Source: Microbacterium oleivorans (GTDB lineage Bacteria > Actinomycetota > Actinomycetes > Actinomycetales > Microbacteriaceae). From it: 64,000 nt of DNA. Below the pieces are notes generated by a model. The model searched no databases. It saw nothing but the letters and a program-made list of their open reading frames with translations, and was not told the DNA's origin. Each line of letters starts with the position of its first letter. Positions within the stretch are counted from its first letter, which is position 1. Shown piece after piece: positions 1 through 8,679 of this stretch. Position numbers and translations under genes: made by a program. The stretch is taken from the NCBI RefSeq assembly GCF_001691565.1, contig NZ_MAYO01000003.1, positions 124,001 to 188,000 of the forward strand. The letters are read 5' to 3'.

Positions 1-96
1 AGCGTCGTCCGGCTCCCGGACACCGGACACCTGTTCCCGATGACACACCCCGGTGAGACGGCGTTCCAGATCGAGGACTACCTCGGCTGGGACTGA
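1..96 (+). CDS. alpha/beta hydrolase, C-terminal end (partial)
   Basis: The window opens inside this gene and only the last 31 codons are visible, ending in TGA. The motif TGHLFPMTHP followed by a short helix (FQIEDYLGW) looks like the catalytic-histidine loop and final helix of alpha/beta-hydrolase enzymes, where the His completes a Ser-Asp-His triad. The nucleophile elbow lies outside the window, so substrate and subfamily cannot be named. The gene converges on the AraC-type regulator that ends 29 bases downstream. Confidence 0.5.
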   Translation, partial: SVVRLPDTGHLFPMTHPGETAFQIEDYLGWD

Positions 97-125
97 CCCG
101 GAGGCGGTGCGCCGGCGTCGACGCG

Positions 126-1058
126 TCAGCGGCGGAGCGTCTCGTGGGGCTGCTCGCCGAACTCGGCGCGGTAGTGCTGAGCGAACCGGGGAAGATGGGC
201 GAACCCCCAGCGCCGGGCGATCTCGGCGACCGTCGTGGCGTCGGCATCCGATGTCATGAGGTCCCGTCGTACGGCCTGAAGCCGCTCTGCACGGACGTAC
301 GCCGCGGGCGTCATGCCGAGGGTGCGCTGGAAGGCGCTCTGCAGACCTCGGACGCTGAGCCCCGCAGCCGCGGCGATGTCCGCGACGCTGAGCGGCTCAC
401 CGAGGTTGTCGTCGATGAACGCGGTGGCCCGGCGTACTCCGCGTGAGCCGCCGGACGCCTCTTCCGTGTCCGCGTCGATGCCGAACGTGCTGACCGTGGC
501 GGCGAACACGGCGTCGACCGCAGCCTGTCGGATCAGGTCGTTGTGAAGCAATACCTCGTCGTCGAAGATCTGCCCGACGTGCGTGATCGTCGATTCCCAG
601 TGTCGCTGCAGCTCCGGCGTCAATGCGCCGGAGTGGGGGAAACGACCGTGTGCGCCCAGGTCGAGTCCGGTGAACGCCCCGAGCGCGGGGAGCCCGATTC
701 CGACCACCTCTGCGTTGACCGAGGACGACCAGGTCTCGGCCGTGCCCGGGCTGAGCAGGAACGGTGCGTCCACGTCCACGCGGGACCCGTTCGACTCGGC
801 GCGGAGGCCCCCGTCATCGAGGCGCGCAACGCCGACGTAGCCGCGGACGTCGATGTGCGAATGGAGGAAGCCGGTCGTCTGGAACCTCGTGACCTGCAGT
901 CGCTCGTCGCCCAGGATCCGCTGGCGCAGGGAGAAGGTGCCATCCGTCTCTCGGATCGATGCCCCCGCCGCGACCTGCTGCAGCAGTGCGGCAGCGGCCT
1001 CGGCGTCGAGGGCCTCTCGCGTCACGTCGACGACGCGGGGGCCGTGGTCAGGAGACAT
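126..1058 (-). CDS. AraC family transcriptional regulator
   Basis: A 310-residue protein with the normal AraC-family layout: an N-terminal sensor region of about 200 residues, then two helix-turn-helix motifs. The first reads LSVADIAAAAGLSVRGLQ (near residue 223); the second includes VAEIARRWGFAHLPRFAQHY near the C-terminus, the usual family signature before the final basic segment. It is a cytoplasmic DNA-binding regulator; no effector can be inferred. It lies 17 bases downstream of the DUF7882-like gene on the same strand, so the two are probably cotranscribed. A second AraC-type gene follows on the opposite strand at 1552. Confidence 0.88.
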   Translation of the reverse strand: MSPDHGPRVVDVTREALDAEAAAALLQQVAAGASIRETDGTFSLRQRILGDERLQVTRFQTTGFLHSHIDVRGYVGVARLDDGGLRAESNGSRVDVDAPFLLSPGTAETWSSSVNAEVVGIGLPALGAFTGLDLGAHGRFPHSGALTPELQRHWESTITHVGQIFDDEVLLHNDLIRQAAVDAVFAATVSTFGIDADTEEASGGSRGVRRATAFIDDNLGEPLSVADIAAAAGLSVRGLQSAFQRTLGMTPAAYVRAERLQAVRRDLMTSDADATTVAEIARRWGFAHLPRFAQHYRAEFGEQPHETLRR

Positions 1059-1075
1059 GGATCATCTCTACGGTC

Positions 1076-1408
1076 TCATTCCATGGCTTCGCTGGGTGCG
1101 CGGGTGGCGGAACCCTGCGGTTCGGGAATCACGTAGAGACCCGATGGGGAGTTCGCGACGTGGCTGAGGGCATCGAGCCACGCCGGGTTCAACGACGGCT
1201 GCCGGCTGCCGAAGTACTGCCAGTTCAGGTCGGCACCGGGGTGCAGCCACACCACCTGACGACCGTCGCCGAGGCTCTGGTCGTTGCGCCACATGAAGGT
1301 GAAGGCCTCCCCGCGGCGAAGCTTGGTGGTGATCACGAGCTGCAGATGCGCGAGGAGTCGATCCTCGAATTCGGCGCGGATGCGGTCGTTGTAGATGAAC
1401 TTGCCCAC
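1076..1408 (-). CDS. DUF7882-like small protein
   Basis: A 110-residue protein starting with GTG. The segment around residues 14-40 (LLAHLQLVITTKLRRGEAF), then WLHPGADLNW and a C-terminal NSPSGLYVIPE motif, resemble a small Microbacteriaceae family that I recall as DUF7882, often misnamed ATP-dependent DNA ligase. No ligase motif is visible. The function is unknown. The gene sits between two AraC-type regulators, and its start is about 30 bases from a 9-bp direct repeat at 1438-1464 that could be a regulator site. Family name is from memory, hence moderate confidence. Confidence 0.6.
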   Translation of the reverse strand: MGKFIYNDRIRAEFEDRLLAHLQLVITTKLRRGEAFTFMWRNDQSLGDGRQVVWLHPGADLNWQYFGSRQPSLNPAWLDALSHVANSPSGLYVIPEPQGSATRAPSEAME

Positions 1409-1437
1409 TGGGTCCTCTCACGGGGTCGTGATATCCA

Positions 1438-1464
1438 TTATGCGCACATGATCCGTAATGCGCA
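1438..1464. promoter_or_regulatory. direct repeat in the divergent AraC/DUF7882 promoter region
   Basis: TTATGCGCA (1438-1446) is repeated as TAATGCGCA (1456-1464), 18 bp apart in the same orientation. AraC proteins usually bind two direct half-sites about two helical turns apart, so this is a candidate operator for one of the two flanking AraC proteins. On the minus strand the first copy overlaps CATAAT, a possible -10 box for the DUF7882-like gene. Regulator assignment is inference. Confidence 0.4.
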
Positions 1465-1551
1465 GTATCCGGGCGGTCCTCCCCGTCATGGACGGACGTA
1501 GGCTCGGATCGGATCCCGTCGAACCGCAGGCGATGGGAGGGAAAGGACAGC

Positions 1552-2475
1552 GTGCCCGCGCTTCGTGAGCATTTCCGCTCCGCCGACCTCGGCGAGGCGG
1601 AGGCGTACATCAACCGCAGTTACGGGAGCGTCGATCTCGACGCGCAGGATCTCGTCTTCGAGGAATCGAGTGCCGGCGACGAGCGGTTCGGGCTCCGACG
1701 ACTCAACATCCGCGGCGGCTACAGCGCCGAGTGCGACCTCGATGCCGTCATCGTCGTGCACAGCGACGCGCGTTATGAGTGGGAGATCGACGGCGAGCGG
1801 GGGGACGCGGCGCACCCGGTCCTGTTCCAGCCGGGTTCGACCCTCGCGTGCCGGCTCCAGGACACCCGCGTTCAGGTCGTCGCCCTGCCGATGGACGCGC
1901 TCACGGACCTTGCGCGAACTGTCTACAACGACGACACCGTGACGGTGCGTTTCGACGGGACGCGGGCTGCGGATCCGGCCCTTCTGCGCGCATGGCAGTC
2001 GGCGTCCGCCATGGCGTTCGCCGCCGACGAGGCGCTCGACAACGACCTCGCGCGAGCATCGCTGTTCCGTTCCATCGCGGTCTCGACCCTCGAAGCGTTC
2101 CCTCTCATCGGCGACCGCGCCGAACGCGTCGAGACCGTCGCCCAGCAGCAACGGGCTTACCGCGCGGCGGTCGCCTTCTTCGAGGAGAATGCGTCACTGC
2201 CGATCACGGTGGACGACGCCGCAGCAGCCGCCGGAGTCGGAAGCGCTGCCCTTCGCCGCGCCTTCCGAGCACACTCCGTCGCCGGGCGCACGCCCATGGA
2301 GCACCTCACCGCCGTGAGACTCGATGCCGCCCGAGCCGAGATGGTCGGAACGGCGCTCGGCTCGGTCGACGACCTGAGCGAGATCGCCTCCCGCTGGGGG
2401 TTCACCGTGGCCGGTCTCAGGCGGCATCACCTCGCGGCCTACGGCACCCGGCCCGAGGATCTCCTCGGCCTCTGA
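1552..2475 (+). CDS. AraC-like transcriptional regulator
   Basis: A 307-residue protein. Residues about 15-190 form a cupin-like AraC-binding sensor region and residues about 205-307 carry two helix-turn-helix motifs (ITVDDAAAAAGVGSAALRRA and LSEIASRWGFTVAGLRRHH). The GTG start is chosen because GGAGGGAAAGGAC lies just upstream, with a TAGGCT -10 box at 1499-1504. It is transcribed away from the DUF7882-like gene, and the direct repeat at 1438-1464 lies between the two. The second HTH is less canonical than in the neighbouring AraC gene, but the family is clear. Confidence 0.85.
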   Translation: MPALREHFRSADLGEAEAYINRSYGSVDLDAQDLVFEESSAGDERFGLRRLNIRGGYSAECDLDAVIVVHSDARYEWEIDGERGDAAHPVLFQPGSTLACRLQDTRVQVVALPMDALTDLARTVYNDDTVTVRFDGTRAADPALLRAWQSASAMAFAADEALDNDLARASLFRSIAVSTLEAFPLIGDRAERVETVAQQQRAYRAAVAFFEENASLPITVDDAAAAAGVGSAALRRAFRAHSVAGRTPMEHLTAVRLDAARAEMVGTALGSVDDLSEIASRWGFTVAGLRRHHLAAYGTRPEDLLGL

Positions 2476-2499
2476 CGGGTCGTCCCGGGCGGGCTCGCG

Positions 2500-2703
2500 T
2501 CACTCGGCGTCGGCCTCGGGCTGACCGGGCCCGGGCCCAGGTCGGAACGTCGCATCAGCGGCGATGTCGACCCGCGTGACGCCGTCGTGCTCGCTCACCA
2601 GGTAATGCGATTCGGCGGAGGGCGCACCGCGGTCCTCCGGGCGCTCGAGGTCGGGGGAGAGGTCCTCCGGCTCGTTCTGTGCCTCGCTGCGGTCGATGTC
2701 CAT
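2500..2703 (-). CDS. small acidic hypothetical protein
   Basis: A 67-residue ORF starting MDIDRSEAQNEPEDL and ending PEADAE. GGAAGG lies about ten bases upstream of the ATG, and the codon use looks coding. The first half is strongly acidic and probably disordered; the second half has a short beta-like segment (HYLVSEHDGVTRVDIAADA). I recognise no family. It converges on the AraC-like gene with 24 bases between stops. Confidence 0.5.
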   Translation of the reverse strand: MDIDRSEAQNEPEDLSPDLERPEDRGAPSAESHYLVSEHDGVTRVDIAADATFRPGPGPGQPEADAE

Positions 2704-2838
2704 GTCGGCGTCCTTCCCAGGCTGGTGTGAGGGCCACGGTAGATGCAGGGGCGGCGTGCTGTCCGGGGGTTGCTCGTCGCCGGAGCGGGCGGTAAGCCGA
2801 CGCAGGCGGTGCATAGCGTCCGATGGCAGGCTGGAGTC

Positions 2839-3405
2839 ATGTCCGCCGCGCCGTCCCGCCCCGCCTCCATCCGCTCCGCGCTGTCCCGTATCATGGCAGC
2901 CTCCGTCGGCATCGCGGCCCTTCTGACTCTGGGATTCGCCAGCCCGGCGTTCGCGCACGACGAGCTCATCGGCAGCACGCCGTCGCCGGACGAGCAGTTG
3001 AGCACGGCGCCCGCGTCGGTGGTGCTCACCTACTCGGCCGCGATCATGCACGAAGGCGCCGAGGTCATCGTCGTGGATGCCGCAGGCAAGGACTGGACGG
3101 ACGGTGCACCGGCCATCGACACCAACACCCTCACCGTCCCCCTGGCCGCCGGCATGCCCGACGCGGGCTACCTCGTCGAGTGGCGCGTGGTGTCGAGCGA
3201 CGGGCACCCGATCAGCGGCACGATCCCCTTCGCGGTCGGTCAGGCGACGCCCCTGCGGTCGTCGCAGGCGACGCCGGATGCCGCCGGTGATGGCGTGTCA
3301 GTGGTCCCGCTCGTCGTGGGCGGCATCGTCGTCCTCGTCGTCGTGGTCGTGGTCGTCGCGGTCGTGACGGCCCGTCGACGCACGACGCCCCCGACACGCG
3401 ACTGA
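2839..3405 (+). CDS. CopC-domain copper-binding membrane-anchored protein
   Basis: A 188-residue exported protein. Residues 1-39 are a signal peptide ending ASPAFA, so the mature protein starts with His40; an N-terminal His is a copper ligand in CopC proteins. The CopC motif DGHPISGTIPFAVG follows near residue 125, then a C-terminal transmembrane segment (rich in VVVLVVV) and a basic RRR tail. It probably binds copper at the outer membrane face. No copD gene is adjacent. The ATG at 2839 is preferred over upstream in-frame starts because it begins the signal peptide and lies six bases after a possible -10 box (CAGGCT, 2827-2832). Confidence 0.82.
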   Translation: MSAAPSRPASIRSALSRIMAASVGIAALLTLGFASPAFAHDELIGSTPSPDEQLSTAPASVVLTYSAAIMHEGAEVIVVDAAGKDWTDGAPAIDTNTLTVPLAAGMPDAGYLVEWRVVSSDGHPISGTIPFAVGQATPLRSSQATPDAAGDGVSVVPLVVGGIVVLVVVVVVVAVVTARRRTTPPTRD

Positions 3406-3436
3406 GTCGCGGACGGGGGCGGCCGGTGCGTGGGGG

Positions 3437-3985
3437 TCAGACGGTCTGCGCCGCGTGCGGTCCCTCGGCGATCTCCTCGACCAGCTTCGCGTTGAACGCC
3501 GGCAGGTCGTCGGGCGTCCGGCTCGAGACGAGCCCGGAGTCCACGACGACTTCCTCGTCCTGCCACGTGGCACCCGCGTTCACCAGATCGGTGTGGAGGC
3601 TGGGGTAGCTCGTGAGGGTGCGTCCGCCGAGGACGTCCGCTTCGACGAGGAGCCAAGCGGCGTGGCAGATCGCGCCGACCGGCTTGTGCTGCGCGAAGAA
3701 GTCGCGCGCCAACCGCACGGCTGCGGCGTCCAGCCGCAGGTCGTCGGCGTTCACGACGCCGCCGGGGAGGACCAGGGCGTCGTAGTCGGCCGCGTTCGCC
3801 TCGCCGGAGGTGGCATCTACGGTCTGTTCGTGGCCGTTCTTGCCGGTGATGGTGCCCGCTTCGGGGGCGATCATGACCGCGGCGGCCCCGGCATCCGTCA
3901 CTGCCTCCCAGGGGGAGGTCAGCTCGCTGTCTTCGAATCCGTCGGTCGCGAGGAACGCGACGCGCTTTCCGCTGAGGGTGCTCAT
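3437..3985 (-). CDS. DJ-1/PfpI family protein (type 1 glutamine amidotransferase-like)
   Basis: A 182-residue cytoplasmic protein of normal length for the family. It has the nucleophile-elbow cysteine Cys107 in VGAICHAAWLL, the ALVLPGG motif before it and the N-terminal VAFLATDGFEDSEL strand/Glu motif. Family members act as glyoxalases, deglycases or stress proteins; the exact activity cannot be read from sequence. A TAGCGT -10 box (minus strand, 3993-3998) lies seven bases before the ATG, so the transcript may be leaderless. It is divergent from the cysteine-rich small protein at 4073. Confidence 0.85.
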   Translation of the reverse strand: MSTLSGKRVAFLATDGFEDSELTSPWEAVTDAGAAAVMIAPEAGTITGKNGHEQTVDATSGEANAADYDALVLPGGVVNADDLRLDAAAVRLARDFFAQHKPVGAICHAAWLLVEADVLGGRTLTSYPSLHTDLVNAGATWQDEEVVVDSGLVSSRTPDDLPAFNAKLVEEIAEGPHAAQTV

Positions 3986-4072
3986 GGTCTCGACGCTAGG
4001 CGGTGGACCGCGCGCTCTTCAGGCCCTTGACCCTCGCGCCGGTGCCGGTTACGCGGGCGTAGCATGGAGCGC

Positions 4073-4210
4073 ATGGCCACCTCGAACCTGCCTACCCCCA
4101 CGCTGCAGCCGGTTTCTACGCTCCCGAACGCGACCGAGGAGACGGACGCCGTCGACCTTCTCGACGAGGGCGCCTCGTGCTGCGGCGGAGGGTGCTGCAG
4201 CACGAACTGA
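4073..4210 (+). CDS. cysteine-rich 45-residue small protein
   Basis: A 45-codon ORF that automated callers with a 60-residue cutoff would miss. The first 34 residues are Thr/Pro-rich then acidic (EETDAVDLLDEGA), and the end is SCCGGGCCSTN with four cysteines. A TAGCAT box at 4060-4065 lies seven bases before this ATG, matching the leaderless arrangement of many neighbours; an in-frame ATG at 4064 is therefore less likely. Its stop abuts the stop of the convergent efflux pump. The tail could bind metal (a copper protein lies nearby) or be a modified-peptide core, but no modification enzyme is adjacent. Function unknown. Confidence 0.6.
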   Translation: MATSNLPTPTLQPVSTLPNATEETDAVDLLDEGASCCGGGCCSTN

Positions 4211-5689
4211 TCAGTGGGCGAGGGCGGGGCCCTGGTCTGCGCTTCCCTCCGCCGGCTTCCGCACGAAGAGCGCGAGCACGACTGCCGCGCTGGCCACGAT
4301 CGCACCGATCAGGAAGGCGGCGTGGACGCCGTCGGCTTTGGCGAGCACCTCGTCGGTCCCGTCGGCGAGTTTCGCGGCCGTCGTGACGGTCATGATCGCG
4401 ACGAACAGAGCCGTTCCCGCAGCGCCGGCGACTTGCTGAAGGGTACCCACCGTCGCCGACCCGTACGGGTAGTACCGCCGAGGGAGGGAGCCGAGCGCCG
4501 ACGTCAGGAGCGGCGTGAAGGTCAGTCCCAGTCCGAGGTTGAGCATGAGGTGGACGCCGATCACGAACGGCACCGCGGTGTTCACGTCGAACAGGGTCAT
4601 GCCCCAGAGCGCCGCAGCCGCGATGATCATGCCGGGGATGACGAGCGGCGTGGGTCCGACGCGGTCGAAGGCATTGCCGACGAACGGCGCCATGACTCCC
4701 ATGAGGATGCCGCCGGGAAGCAGCATCAGCCCGATGCCCAGGACGTCGAGTCCCAGAACCTGCTGCAGATAGATCGGCAGGAGGACGATCGATCCGAACA
4801 GCGCGGCGAAGACGACGACGACGAGCACGACCGCGAGCGAGAACGTCCGGGTCTGGAACGTGCGGAGGTCGAGGAGGGCGCTGTCGGTCTTCTGCAGGTG
4901 CAGCTGCCGGAGGACGAACAGGACGAGGGATGCCGCGCCGATCGCCAGCGGGATCCATGGGTCGATGGGCGCATGCCCCGACGCCGACTCGCCGATCGCG
5001 CTGAAGCCGTAGATCAGGCCGCCGAATCCGAGCGCGGACAGCGGTACGGAGAGCACGTCGAACCGGGCGTCGGGACGCGTCTCGGTGACGTTCTTGACCC
5101 AGACCGCACCGAGGACGATGGCGATGAGGGAGATCGGGAGCATCACCCAGAAGATCGCGTGCCACGTGAGGGTCGAGAGGATCAGGCCCGACACCGTCGG
5201 CCCGATGGCCGGAGCGACGGCGATCACGACGCTGATGGTGCCCATCATGCGGCCGCGATGAGACGGCGGGACGATGTTGAGGACCGTCGTGAACAGCAGC
5301 GGCATCATGATCGCGGTGCCGCTGGCCTGCACGATGCGACCCGCGAGCAGGAATCCGAAGCCGGGCGCGAGCGCGGCGATGAGAGTGCCCGCGGCGAACA
5401 GGCTCATCGCGGTGAAGAAGACGGTCCGCAGCGGGAAGCGCTCCAGCAGGAAGCCGGTCAGCGGGATGACGACGGCCATCGTCAGAAGGAAGCCTGTCGT
5501 GAGCCACTGACCGGTCGCGACGGTGATCCCGAGGTCCGCGACGATGTCGGTCAGCGCGACGCTCATGGTCGTCTCGTTCAAGATGACGACGAAGGCGGCG
5601 ACGACGAGCAGGGCGATGACCGGGCCGGTCTTGGTCGGCGCCGAGACGGGCGGAACGGTGGGCGTGGATGCGGTGTCCGAGAGGGGCAC
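4211..5689 (-). CDS. DHA2-type MFS multidrug efflux transporter
   Basis: A 492-residue membrane protein with about 14 hydrophobic segments, typical of the 14-TM DHA2 drug:H+ antiporter family (EmrB/QacA-like). Seen motifs include MSVALTDIVADLGITVATGQW near TM1 and RGRMMGTI in the cytoplasmic loop. The GTG start at 5689 is preferred because GAAGGA lies five bases upstream; a GTG at 5740 would add 17 residues but lacks a ribosome-binding site. It probably exports drugs or toxic compounds; the substrate is unknown. No regulator gene is directly coupled to it. Confidence 0.87.
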   Translation of the reverse strand: MPLSDTASTPTVPPVSAPTKTGPVIALLVVAAFVVILNETTMSVALTDIVADLGITVATGQWLTTGFLLTMAVVIPLTGFLLERFPLRTVFFTAMSLFAAGTLIAALAPGFGFLLAGRIVQASGTAIMMPLLFTTVLNIVPPSHRGRMMGTISVVIAVAPAIGPTVSGLILSTLTWHAIFWVMLPISLIAIVLGAVWVKNVTETRPDARFDVLSVPLSALGFGGLIYGFSAIGESASGHAPIDPWIPLAIGAASLVLFVLRQLHLQKTDSALLDLRTFQTRTFSLAVVLVVVVFAALFGSIVLLPIYLQQVLGLDVLGIGLMLLPGGILMGVMAPFVGNAFDRVGPTPLVIPGMIIAAAALWGMTLFDVNTAVPFVIGVHLMLNLGLGLTFTPLLTSALGSLPRRYYPYGSATVGTLQQVAGAAGTALFVAIMTVTTAAKLADGTDEVLAKADGVHAAFLIGAIVASAAVVLALFVRKPAEGSADQGPALAH

Positions 5690-5828
5690 GAGAGTCCTTC
5701 GAGTGGGAGGGGCGGTCGGCGCGGCCAACACGGGCGACACGCATGTCGCGAGTCGTTCAGCCTAACGGATGCCGGTGCCGCGCCATTCCCGCGGATCCCA
5801 CGCGCCTGGGCGGGGTTATGGTGACGGG

Positions 5829-7712
5829 ATGAGCATGGGCGGGCCCGGAGGCTTCCGGGGAGGGTTCCGCGGCATCGATGAAGACACGCAGCGGCAGAGG
5901 AACGCCTCGGCTCCCCGCATCCCTGATCTCGGTCGTCGCGTCGCCGCCCTGTTCCGTCCGTACCGGCGCCGACTCGTCGCGACGGCGATCCTCGTCGTCG
6001 TGGGCGCGGCGGTCGGCGTGATCCCGCCGCTTCTGGTCCAGCGCATCTTCGACGACGCTCTCTTCCCCGTCGACGGCTCGTCCCCGCAGCTCGGGCTCCT
6101 GGGCGTCCTCGTGCTGTCGATGATCGGGCTGTTCGTCCTCGGCGCGGCGCTCGGGATCGCGCAGACCTGGCTGACGTCGACGGTCGGCAACCGGGTGACC
6201 GGGGATCTCCGCGTACGGATGTTCGCGCACCTTCAGGCGATGGACCTCGGCTTCTTCACCCGGACCAAGACCGGAGTCATCCAGTCGCGGCTGCAGAACG
6301 ACGTGGGCGGGGTGTCGGGTGTCCTCACCAACACGGTCACGAGCATCCTCGGCAACACCGTCACGGTGATCTCGGCTCTGGTTGCGATGCTCCTGATCGA
6401 CGTGCGACTCACCCTCATCGCGGTCGTCATGATGCCCGTGCTGATCCTCGTGCAGCGCAGGGTCGGACAGGTGCGCGCCCGCATCGCCGGGCAGACGCAG
6501 GAGTCGCTGTCGGAACTCAGCGCCATCACGCAGGAGACGCTCAGCGTCTCCGGCATCCTGCTGTCGAAGTCCTTCAACCGCCAGAGGGCCGAGTCCGACC
6601 GCTATGCCGCCGAGAACCGCACGCAGATCGGTCTGCAGGTGCGGCAGGCGATGAGCGGTCAGGGCTTCTTCGCCGTCGTCCAGATCATCATGTCGTCGGT
6701 CCCCGCGGTCATCTACCTCGTCGCGGGCTTCTTCATCACGGGGGATGCCGTCCCCATCACCGCGGGGGCGGTCGTCGCCTTCACGACGGTGCAGGCGCGA
6801 CTGCTCATGCCGCTCATGGGGCTGATGCGGGTGGCGCTCGACGTGCAGACCTCGCGCGCGCTGTTCGCCCGTATCTTCGAGTACCTCGACCTGCGCCCCG
6901 CCATCGCCGACGTCGCCGACGCGCTCGACGTGGCCGACGCCCCCGGCCCTCTCGGACGGATCGAATTCCGCGACGTCTCGTTCCGCTATCCGGATGCCGG
7001 CCCCGACAGCCCCGCGACTCTCGACGGCGTCTCGTTCGTGGCCGAGCCCGGGCAGCACGTCGCCTTCGTGGGGCCCTCCGGCGCGGGGAAGACGACGATC
7101 CTCTACCTCGCGCCCCGCCTGTACGAACCCACGGAAGGATCCGTGCTGTTCGCGGGAGCGGATGTGCGCTCGCTCTCGCAGGCCTCGATCATCGACCGGA
7201 TCGGCATCGTGTCGCAGGAGACCTACCTGTTCCACGCGTCGATCCGCGACAACCTCCGTTACGCGAGACCGGGGGCGACGGATGCCGACATCGAGGCCGC
7301 CTGCGTCGCGGCGAACATCCACCACGTCATCGCCGGCTTCGAGGACGGCTACGACACGATCGTCGGCGAGCGCGGGTATCGGCTCTCCGGCGGTGAGAAG
7401 CAGCGCATCGCGATCGCGCGCGTGCTGCTCAAGGATCCGCCGGTGCTGCTCCTCGACGAGGCGACTTCGGCCCTCGACACCGTGTCGGAACGGGTCGTCC
7501 AGGAGGCCATCGACGAGGCGGCGCGGGGCCGAACGACACTGTCGATCGCGCACCGGCTCTCGACGGTGATCGCCGCCGACGTCATCCACGTCGTCGATGC
7601 GGGTCGCATCGTCGAGTCCGGGACGCACACCGAGCTCCTGGCGGCGGGCGGTCTCTACGCCGAGCTCGCGGCTCAGCAGGTCGCCGCGGCGCGCATCGAC
7701 GGCGCCGGCTGA
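5829..7712 (+). CDS. ABC exporter, fused permease and ATPase
   Basis: A 627-residue half-transporter that works as a dimer in the membrane. About residues 35-340 form the six-helix exporter domain; the nucleotide-binding domain follows with Walker A GPSGAGKTT (415-423), signature LSGGEK (519-524) and Walker B VLLLDE (539-544). The N-terminus is Gly-rich (MSMGGPGGF). ATG 5829 is chosen because TATGGT (5817-5822) lies six bases upstream, a leaderless arrangement; an in-frame ATG at 5769 has no support. Substrate unknown; lipid or drug export is usual for the family. It ends four bases from the convergent glycosyltransferase gene. Confidence 0.88.
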   Translation: MSMGGPGGFRGGFRGIDEDTQRQRNASAPRIPDLGRRVAALFRPYRRRLVATAILVVVGAAVGVIPPLLVQRIFDDALFPVDGSSPQLGLLGVLVLSMIGLFVLGAALGIAQTWLTSTVGNRVTGDLRVRMFAHLQAMDLGFFTRTKTGVIQSRLQNDVGGVSGVLTNTVTSILGNTVTVISALVAMLLIDVRLTLIAVVMMPVLILVQRRVGQVRARIAGQTQESLSELSAITQETLSVSGILLSKSFNRQRAESDRYAAENRTQIGLQVRQAMSGQGFFAVVQIIMSSVPAVIYLVAGFFITGDAVPITAGAVVAFTTVQARLLMPLMGLMRVALDVQTSRALFARIFEYLDLRPAIADVADALDVADAPGPLGRIEFRDVSFRYPDAGPDSPATLDGVSFVAEPGQHVAFVGPSGAGKTTILYLAPRLYEPTEGSVLFAGADVRSLSQASIIDRIGIVSQETYLFHASIRDNLRYARPGATDADIEAACVAANIHHVIAGFEDGYDTIVGERGYRLSGGEKQRIAIARVLLKDPPVLLLDEATSALDTVSERVVQEAIDEAARGRTTLSIAHRLSTVIAADVIHVVDAGRIVESGTHTELLAAGGLYAELAAQQVAAARIDGAG

Positions 7713-7716
7713 TCCC

Positions 7717-8679
7717 TCACCACGCCCGTGCGGCGGCCAGGAGGGGAGCGGATGCCGCGTCGAGGACGACACCCTCGTCCGCGGCGCGGTCGGCGACGTC
7801 GCGTGTGAACGCACCGAGGAGCTGCCGGTAGGCGTCGTCGGGGTGGTGCTCGGCGACCCGGACGAGGGCGGGGACGTCCATGTCGAGGATGAGGCGGACG
7901 CGGGAGCGCGCCGCACCCTCGAACCCGGCGGTGTCCAGGACGGCGAGGCCGCCGCGCAGGCCGTCCAGGTAGTCGCGCAGGACGGGAACGGCGTGCCGCC
8001 GCTGCGTGATCGAGGTTCCGTCGGCCCGCTCACGCCAGTGCACGACGACGTCGGGGACGACGTCGATGGCTGCTGCAGCGGCGTAGAGCTGCTGAGCGAC
8101 GACCTGGTCCTCGTAGGCGCGCTCCTCGGTGAAACGCAGGCCCGCGCGACGCCACAGGTCGACGCGGCTGACCTTGGACCACGCGACGATGTTGCCCGAC
8201 ACGTCCGGATGCGCGGCGAGCGTCGTGCGGCGCCGAGCGGGCGAGGTGGATGCCGCGACCCAGGGTTGGACGATGCCGGGGGCGTAGTGACCCGAGGCAT
8301 CCGCTCGCAATCGCACGTACGCTCCGACGGCGACATCGCTGCCGGAGTCCTGGAGGGAGCCCACCAGGGTCTCGAGAGCGCCGGGCAGCATGATGTCGTC
8401 GGCGTCGAAGAATCCGACGTACGGGGTGTCGACGAGGTCGAGCGCCTCGTTCCGTGACGCGCCGAGTCCGCGCGCGACCTCGTGACGCACGAGCGTGAAG
8501 CGGGGGTCCGCTGCGGCGGTGGCGGCGAAGACCTCGGCCGTCCGATCGCGCGAGGCGTCGTCGACGAGGATCGCGCGGAAGCCCTGGTGCGTCTGCGCGC
8601 GGAGCGAGGCGAGGGCGTCGTCGGCGAACGCTCCGACGTCGCGTCCGGGAACGATGACGGTGACGGTCGGGGTGCTCAT
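7717..8679 (-). CDS. glycosyltransferase family 2 protein
   Basis: A 320-residue GT-A fold enzyme. The N-terminus VTVIVPGRDVGAF and ILVDDASRDRTAEV form the nucleotide-sugar pocket, and GFFDADDIMLPGAL carries the DxD-like metal site. It would move a sugar from a nucleotide sugar to an unknown acceptor at the cytoplasmic face. ATG 8679 overlaps the stop of the upstream cysteine desulfurase gene (TGATG), so it is translationally coupled to the NAD operon although no functional link is known. A GTG three bases earlier is an alternative start. Confidence 0.82.
   Translation of the reverse strand: MSTPTVTVIVPGRDVGAFADDALASLRAQTHQGFRAILVDDASRDRTAEVFAATAAADPRFTLVRHEVARGLGASRNEALDLVDTPYVGFFDADDIMLPGALETLVGSLQDSGSDVAVGAYVRLRADASGHYAPGIVQPWVAASTSPARRRTTLAAHPDVSGNIVAWSKVSRVDLWRRAGLRFTEERAYEDQVVAQQLYAAAAAIDVVPDVVVHWRERADGTSITQRRHAVPVLRDYLDGLRGGLAVLDTAGFEGAARSRVRLILDMDVPALVRVAEHHPDDAYRQLLGAFTRDVADRAADEGVVLDAASAPLLAAARAW

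Noticed and set aside
4214..5824. Long plus-strand frame opposite the efflux pump
   Set aside because: Highly charged, low-complexity product (many Asp, Glu, Arg, His) typical of antisense GC-rich frames; the minus-strand frame has clear TM segments and family motifs.
5757..8336. Minus-strand frame of about 860 codons spanning the ABC exporter and glycosyltransferase
   Set aside because: It crosses two genes with strong motifs in other frames and has no motif itself.
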